Assembly: GCF_910592395.1 (NCBI RefSeq)
Contig: NC_088313.1
Location: 16,198,437-16,262,436, forward strand
DNA length: 64,000 nucleotides
Reading direction: 5' to 3'
DNA from: Lineus longissimus
Taxonomy: Eukaryota; Nemertea; Pilidiophora; Heteronemertea; Lineidae
In this document: positions 59,229 to 64,000 of the stretch, piece by piece
How the letters are laid out: each line of letters starts with the position of its first letter
Position numbering within the stretch: position 1 is the stretch's first letter
Program-made: the position numbers and the translations under genes
Notes under the pieces: generated by a model
Databases searched by the model: none
Told to the model about the DNA's origin: nothing
The model's input: only the letters and a program-made list of their open reading frames with translations

Positions 59229-60459
59229 TCCACTGCCGCAACTGCTGTCCGACCGCGCGCCTTGCTTGAATTCTCTATGTTTATCACTTGATTTCTAGTG
59301 TCTCGATAATTCTCTCGTAATTTTACTGTTTTCACATAGATGGGGAGAATGCTGTTGTTGATAATTTCATTATGGTCGCTCGGTAGTTTGGTGAGCGTTT
59401 CCATTCTGGTTTTGCTCTATCAAAAAGAAGATTGTTAGAAGGCAAAGGTACTAACAACTTGAAGATTGGGTCACCTTCAAAGGTCCGGACGTCACTACTA
59501 TCCTTTTACAAGATCGAAGATAAGCGAATACAGATGAGAATTTGGAATAATACATGGTGTTTGGCGAGCAAGTGTCTAGTTGGCGCAAATCTTTCGAACC
59601 CAGAAATTCCTTTCAGTGCCCAATCTCCCCTTGACTTTCAGTAGCTCCCCCCGGCCAATGTTTAGACCCAAGGAAAATAAATATGTCAGAGCTTGCTCAA
59701 AGATTTTTTGCAATACATGTAGCTACTACTGCTGCTGAATCAACCGATTATCGATTACTATGCCCCCTATTATAGTCATATTTTTAATCAAAGTGACTAA
59801 AACGAGTGATTGATGCAGTTCCTACATCACCCTGAAGATGGCGATTGTCTTGTGAATGTTGCAGTTACTACATCACCCTGAAGATGGCGATTGTCTTGTG
59901 AATAATTCAGTTCTATCATCACCCTGAAGATGGCGATTGTGTTTCGTTAAACACAAACACAATCGCCATCTTCAGGGTGATGGAGGAACTGAATCATTCT
60001 TAGATTAAAAATATAACTATACAACGTTGAAGCCTTTGGCCAACTAACAAGCGGCTGGAGGGGGTATTTTGGCCGGAATTGAGCTATAGTTCGGATGGTG
60101 TTGAAAGTGCTAAAGGCCTTCCTCTGTCCGTACGGGGCAAGGCAGTGGGCAAATAACGAAGGCCTTGTCTTGAATACGCAGCGTAACCCGCGAATGTGAT
60201 CGTTGACCCACTTTTCAAACTGGCAAGCTTATGTCGGTTCGAAGCAATCTCGCGTTTTGACTGGGTCAGGTAATCTATATAACCGTGTCAGAATCTATAA
60301 CTGCACAGTCTGTCAATCACTGGTCACGATTTGACGGAGACTATCCAATGATGTCCCAATTAGATAAATACAGTAGTACTGGTATATATTTTAATCAAGT
60401 TCTATAGAAATGGTCAAGCGAGCGAATAATTCAATAGCATTTATACGAACTCGTCATTC
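59229..60459. other. spacer between the two transporter copies
   Basis: This is the 3' UTR of copy 1 followed from 59609 by the duplicated upstream region of copy 2. It contains the second palindrome (59900-59999) and no other gene. Confidence 0.6.
59900..59999. repeat. ~100 bp palindrome, copy 2
   Basis: Left arm gaataattcagttctatcat onwards pairs with a right arm ending ggaactgaatcattc, the counterpart of 54253-54352. It is preceded by two tandem units near 59827 and 59872. It lies about 460 bp upstream of the copy 2 ATG. Confidence 0.9.
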
Positions 60460-63400
60460 ATGAATATGGATCGTCGTAACTCAGAAAATCGGGCTCCAAT
60501 TTTTGAAGATATTTTCGAGTTAATCGGTCATATCGGAACTACTCAAGTATGCATGTACTTAATTGCTTGCGTAATAGAAGTGGCAGTCAGTTTGTCTGTT
60601 CTTTTCTATTCTTTGGAATACGCAAATCCTGGCTGGACATGCCTGGAAGTCTCAAACTCATCAGATACGTTGATTACGCAAAACGGAACCGGAAACGAAA
60701 CTGGTATATGGACTTCCGGTAACTTGATGGAGAATGTGTGCCCGTTAACCAATTCTTCGTGCGTGAATCTAACATACTCTGATGAATACACTTCCATATC
60801 AACAGAGGTAAGGATTGACTCCAGATTTATTTTTCTCGCCTTTCCGGATATTCCTGTTCACCATCAGCAGTTCAAATGAAAGTTTACACTGCAGTTAGTT
60901 GCCAGGGTATACCACTGAGTTGATGGACCGCATGTTCTTTGGGATCTTGAAGATAATCAGTAGTGAGTTTACGCAAATCCCCGAAACGCCAACGTGGGCG
61001 CCTGTCCCATTGTTAGCCTAAACAATGGGGTAGGCGTTCACGTTTGCGTTTCGGGAGCTTTGCGAAAGCTTCATAGGATGCAAGGACGTCTAGCGCTCCA
61101 TGTCCAGTAGCAATCAACTTTGTTGTCCGTAACATCATCACCCCGCCCGTCTAACAGAAACTGCAGGCACCCAATTCCCATCCCATTTCTATGAATTCGA
61201 ATTTGTTCTCTTTGCTTAACATATTTCCACCACATTTTCACTTCAGTGGAATCTGATATGCGACAGGCGCTATATTGGCCGACTGACGGCCAGCCTCTAC
61301 TTCGTTGGCGTCCTCCTCGGGGCTTGCATCAGTGGTCAACTTTCGGACACCTTCGGCCGAAAGAAGACCATTCTGGTGATGTGGACCAGCCTCATCATCT
61401 TCCAGACATGTACGGGAGTCGCCCCAAATTGGGAGGTTTATCTTCCTCTCAGAATTCTTGCCGGAGTATTCGCAGGTATACATGCACTAAAATATCGAAA
61501 TGGACTAACGTTCCTCCTCACAATTTCTTCCTCCTCTATAATTTTGTATAATTTATGGACATTCGTGCACTTTTCTTATCACTGACGGGTGTTTTATGCC
61601 CCAAGTATATATTTTTGAAGTCAGATGATAAAAAGACAATTGGTATATATCATTTCGGGGCAAGGGTTGGAAGCATGTTTCACTCCTTGACACCATATAA
61701 AGATTACTACCTTGAAATTGGCCGAAAATGAATTTCCGCCATATCACGCCTATATGTTGTAACCTAATGATGAACGGGTGCGTCATGTGAACCCCAAGTA
61801 CTTGAGATTAATAAATGACCCGGGTTTAATGATTAGAAGACAGTTATAAGTACCGCCAAGAACATTGTCATAAGTATTGACAATCATCTTGAAGCCACTC
61901 CTGTCACTATTGACCACTCGATCTATAGGATATTATCACTTGCCACTTTGAAACGATTTTACGGTATGTGCAAGCTATATGCATCCGATCCATGACATCG
62001 AAAGGATTTTATGGTATATGCAAACTAGATGCATCCTATCACTGACCTAGAAAGGTTTGCATTAAAGAGACGCTCAAAGTAGGAGTGACTGCCCAGCGAA
62101 CGCGATTAGGAGGCAAAACGTAGCCCTTTTAAGTAAATCAGACCACAACATTCTCTGGGAAGTGGTTGCAACTGCTTTCTATAGAGAGAAAAAGTTACAT
62201 CAGCATCATAATAAGATATATACCTCATACTCGTTAATTTAGGGGGATGTGCCACTGTCGCCCTCATTCTACCAATGGAATACCTTGGTCCAAAGTACCG
62301 CATATTGACGTCGAATCGAATCGGCTGGCAGATAGGAGGCATGCTATTGGCACTGGCAGGTTACCTGACCCGGAGATGGCGGAAGACTGCACTTGCGGTT
62401 GGTCTCTTGACGCTGCCATTTGTACCACTGTTTGCTCTGTGAGTTGAATGAATTCCCAATTTCGTTGGTATGCTCGTACTTGGTATTATTTTAAACAATA
62501 TTAGACATGATTGAGTTTACCCTTTTTCGAAACTCCCCCAACATTCAAACCCAAAGTAGCTCAAAGCATTTAGCACATTAAGTTCAGCATGATTTACTAA
62601 TTAACTAAGCGCAGTTATTTATTGTAAACTCGGGTCGTTTTTCTAATCGTACATTCTGCTTTTCTTGCTAAAAGAGCCTAACATGTGTATTTAAACTACC
62701 CTGATCTTTTGAAGCTACAGTCCGTACTTTTTCTTCACTATGTTCTTCCCAGTTTCATTCCAGAGAGCGCCCGCTGGTTGATTCAGAAAGGTCGAGTCGA
62801 GGAAGCCAAGTTGTGGATAAAAAGAATCGCCAAGTACAACCGGCGTCCCCCATCCGATCTGAGCGTCTTAGACAAGATAGCTGAGGCTGAGAACGCTAGG
62901 ATGCGTATGCAGGAACGGTATACCTATCTGGATCTCTTTCGGACGAAGAAATACGCGGTCCGCTCTCTGGTGCTTATGTTGGGCTGGTAGGTAACGTGGT
63001 CACTTGTGGAACGTCAAGGAAAGGTTCGATTTTCAAGCATGTCTAGAGCTACGGCAGTATGACATATAAAACGGAGTCTGCCTTGAAACAAACGATCCTT
63101 CAGGTTAACCTAACAGTTTCTGAGGAAACGCTTGCCCCTAGACGACCGACACTCATCTACGGCAGTTTTTGGGCTGCATCGCCTTTTACAAAAATTCATG
63201 TCAGTCGATGAGGTTTTCAGAAGACGTCATTTGTCCACTGTCTGCATGGTCCTCAACTGAAAGGCAATTGCACATTTGTCATCCTACTGGTGAGCATCCG
63301 TTCTCTTTAGTCGTACCAATAAATGAATGAGATAAGTATAAACCTTCTTCTAGGTTTGACATCGCGATCCTTGCTTATGGTATAACAGCTGATATGGAAA

Positions 63401-63689
63401 AGTTAACCGGGAGCATCTACTTCAATATGGCCATCACGAGCGTTCTCATGATATCACTCAGATGGACTGCCATACCAATCGCGAACAGAATCGGCCGAAG
63501 GAAGACTTATCTTCTCTCGAAGATTGGTGTCATGGTCTGCTTACTGGTGGTTATGATTCTAGCCATCATGGACCATGAACGGTTTGGGACGGTCATCACG
63601 GGGATGGTCCTAGCCTCATTTGTCTGTCAGGCGGGAGTATGGTGCATGGTCTTCATTTACCCATCCGAAGCCTACCCAACATTACTACG
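60460..63689 (+). CDS. SLC22-type organic ion transporter, copy 2 (3' end outside window)
   Basis: Five exons are present (60460-60807, 61247-61475, 62243-62438, 62753-62986, 63354-63689), each the same length and phase as in copy 1. All splice sites are intact, and there is no stop or frameshift, so it is probably functional. The last two exons of copy 1 have no counterpart before the window ends. About 22 of ~447 residues differ from copy 1. Notable changes are NLT to NLM in the extracellular loop, which removes the sequon at Asn88; several hydrophobic swaps in exon 2; Ser to Arg and His to Ala in exon 3; and Gly to Thr and Met to Lys near the start of exon 5. By eye, replacements outnumber silent changes. 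Confidence 0.9.
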
Positions 63690-64000
63690 GTAGGTGAACT
63701 CTAAAGAGTTTCGGAACTTCTTTTCGGGGTTTGATATTCATCTCTTACAATATTTGTATGGCAATACCGACGGATAAAAACGTTGACCATTCTACCACCG
63801 GCAATCTACGCTCTAGAAGTAAAGGTTTTTGAGTTCAGGGTTTTTTCGCCAACATAGATATGCATCCCGTCGAAGTTTTTCAGCGAATTAGAAACCCCCT
63901 AAAAGGCTTTCTGAGAATCTGAAATACCTTTCAGTCACTGAAAACCTTCACGGGGGGTGTTTATTTGTGTTGGTCGAATAACCAATAGTTTTTTCAAATG

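Larger units (their letters stand above)
53970..64000 (+). repeat. tandem duplication of ~5.6 kb carrying the transporter gene
   Basis: Sequence from 53970 (cctttcagtgcccaatc) recurs from 59609, so unit 1 is 53970-59608 and unit 2 is 59609 to beyond the window. Identity is high in exons, introns and upstream DNA, apart from homopolymer lengths, small indels and one replaced intron segment (about 55933-56125 in unit 1 versus 61565-61809 in unit 2). A few-percent divergence indicates a fairly recent event. Confidence 0.93.

Noticed and set aside
1-64000. tRNA, rRNA or CRISPR-type arrays
   Set aside because: None recognised on either strand; the direct repeats seen are two-unit duplications only.

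Overview
The window is animal nuclear DNA. It has spliced genes with short GT-AG exons in longer AT-rich introns, no operons, and gene families typical of bilaterians (PNRC, PRC1, PRELI, POLN, Sec15/EXOC6, SLC22). Scattered small DNA-transposon remnants and many short simple motifs fit a marine invertebrate, but I cannot name the taxon from sequence alone. All gene models were built by eye from reading-frame continuity, splice-site phase and recalled family sequences; no search was run.

Layout. (1) 1-5.9 kb: one exon of an unidentified minus-strand gene, then a plus-strand PNRC-type gene with a long 3' region. (2) 5.9-11 kb: no gene seen; repeats and a hairpin. (3) 11-18.1 kb: PRC1 (minus), with a pogo/Tigger-like element in intron 2 and a CCAAT/CHR-type promoter. 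(4) 20.8-22.2 kb: PRELID1 (minus), complete at 219 aa. (5) 23.9-30.05 kb: DNA polymerase nu (plus), 15 exons, 980 aa. (6) 30.96-35.3 kb: a BTB protein (minus, 3 exons, 657 aa) whose body resembles the plant NPH3 domain; this is the most unusual gene here. (7) 35.3-40 kb: no gene seen; a dispersed ~80 bp repeat. (8) 39.96-40.7 kb: a disordered basic protein with five RRxS sites. (9) 42.8-53.6 kb: the exocyst subunit EXOC6/Sec15 (minus, 18 exons, 799 aa), with a second, homologous alternative first exon. (10) 54-64 kb: a tandem 5.6 kb duplication carrying two SLC22-type organic ion transporters, each with a ~100 bp near-perfect palindrome upstream; the second copy runs off the window.

Most genes are unrelated housekeeping neighbours (cytokinesis, mitochondrial lipid transfer, DNA repair, exocytosis). 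The points of biological interest are the animal NPH3-like protein, the duplicated EXOC6 first exons, the young and amino-acid-divergent SLC22 pair, and several unexplained palindromes and repeats.
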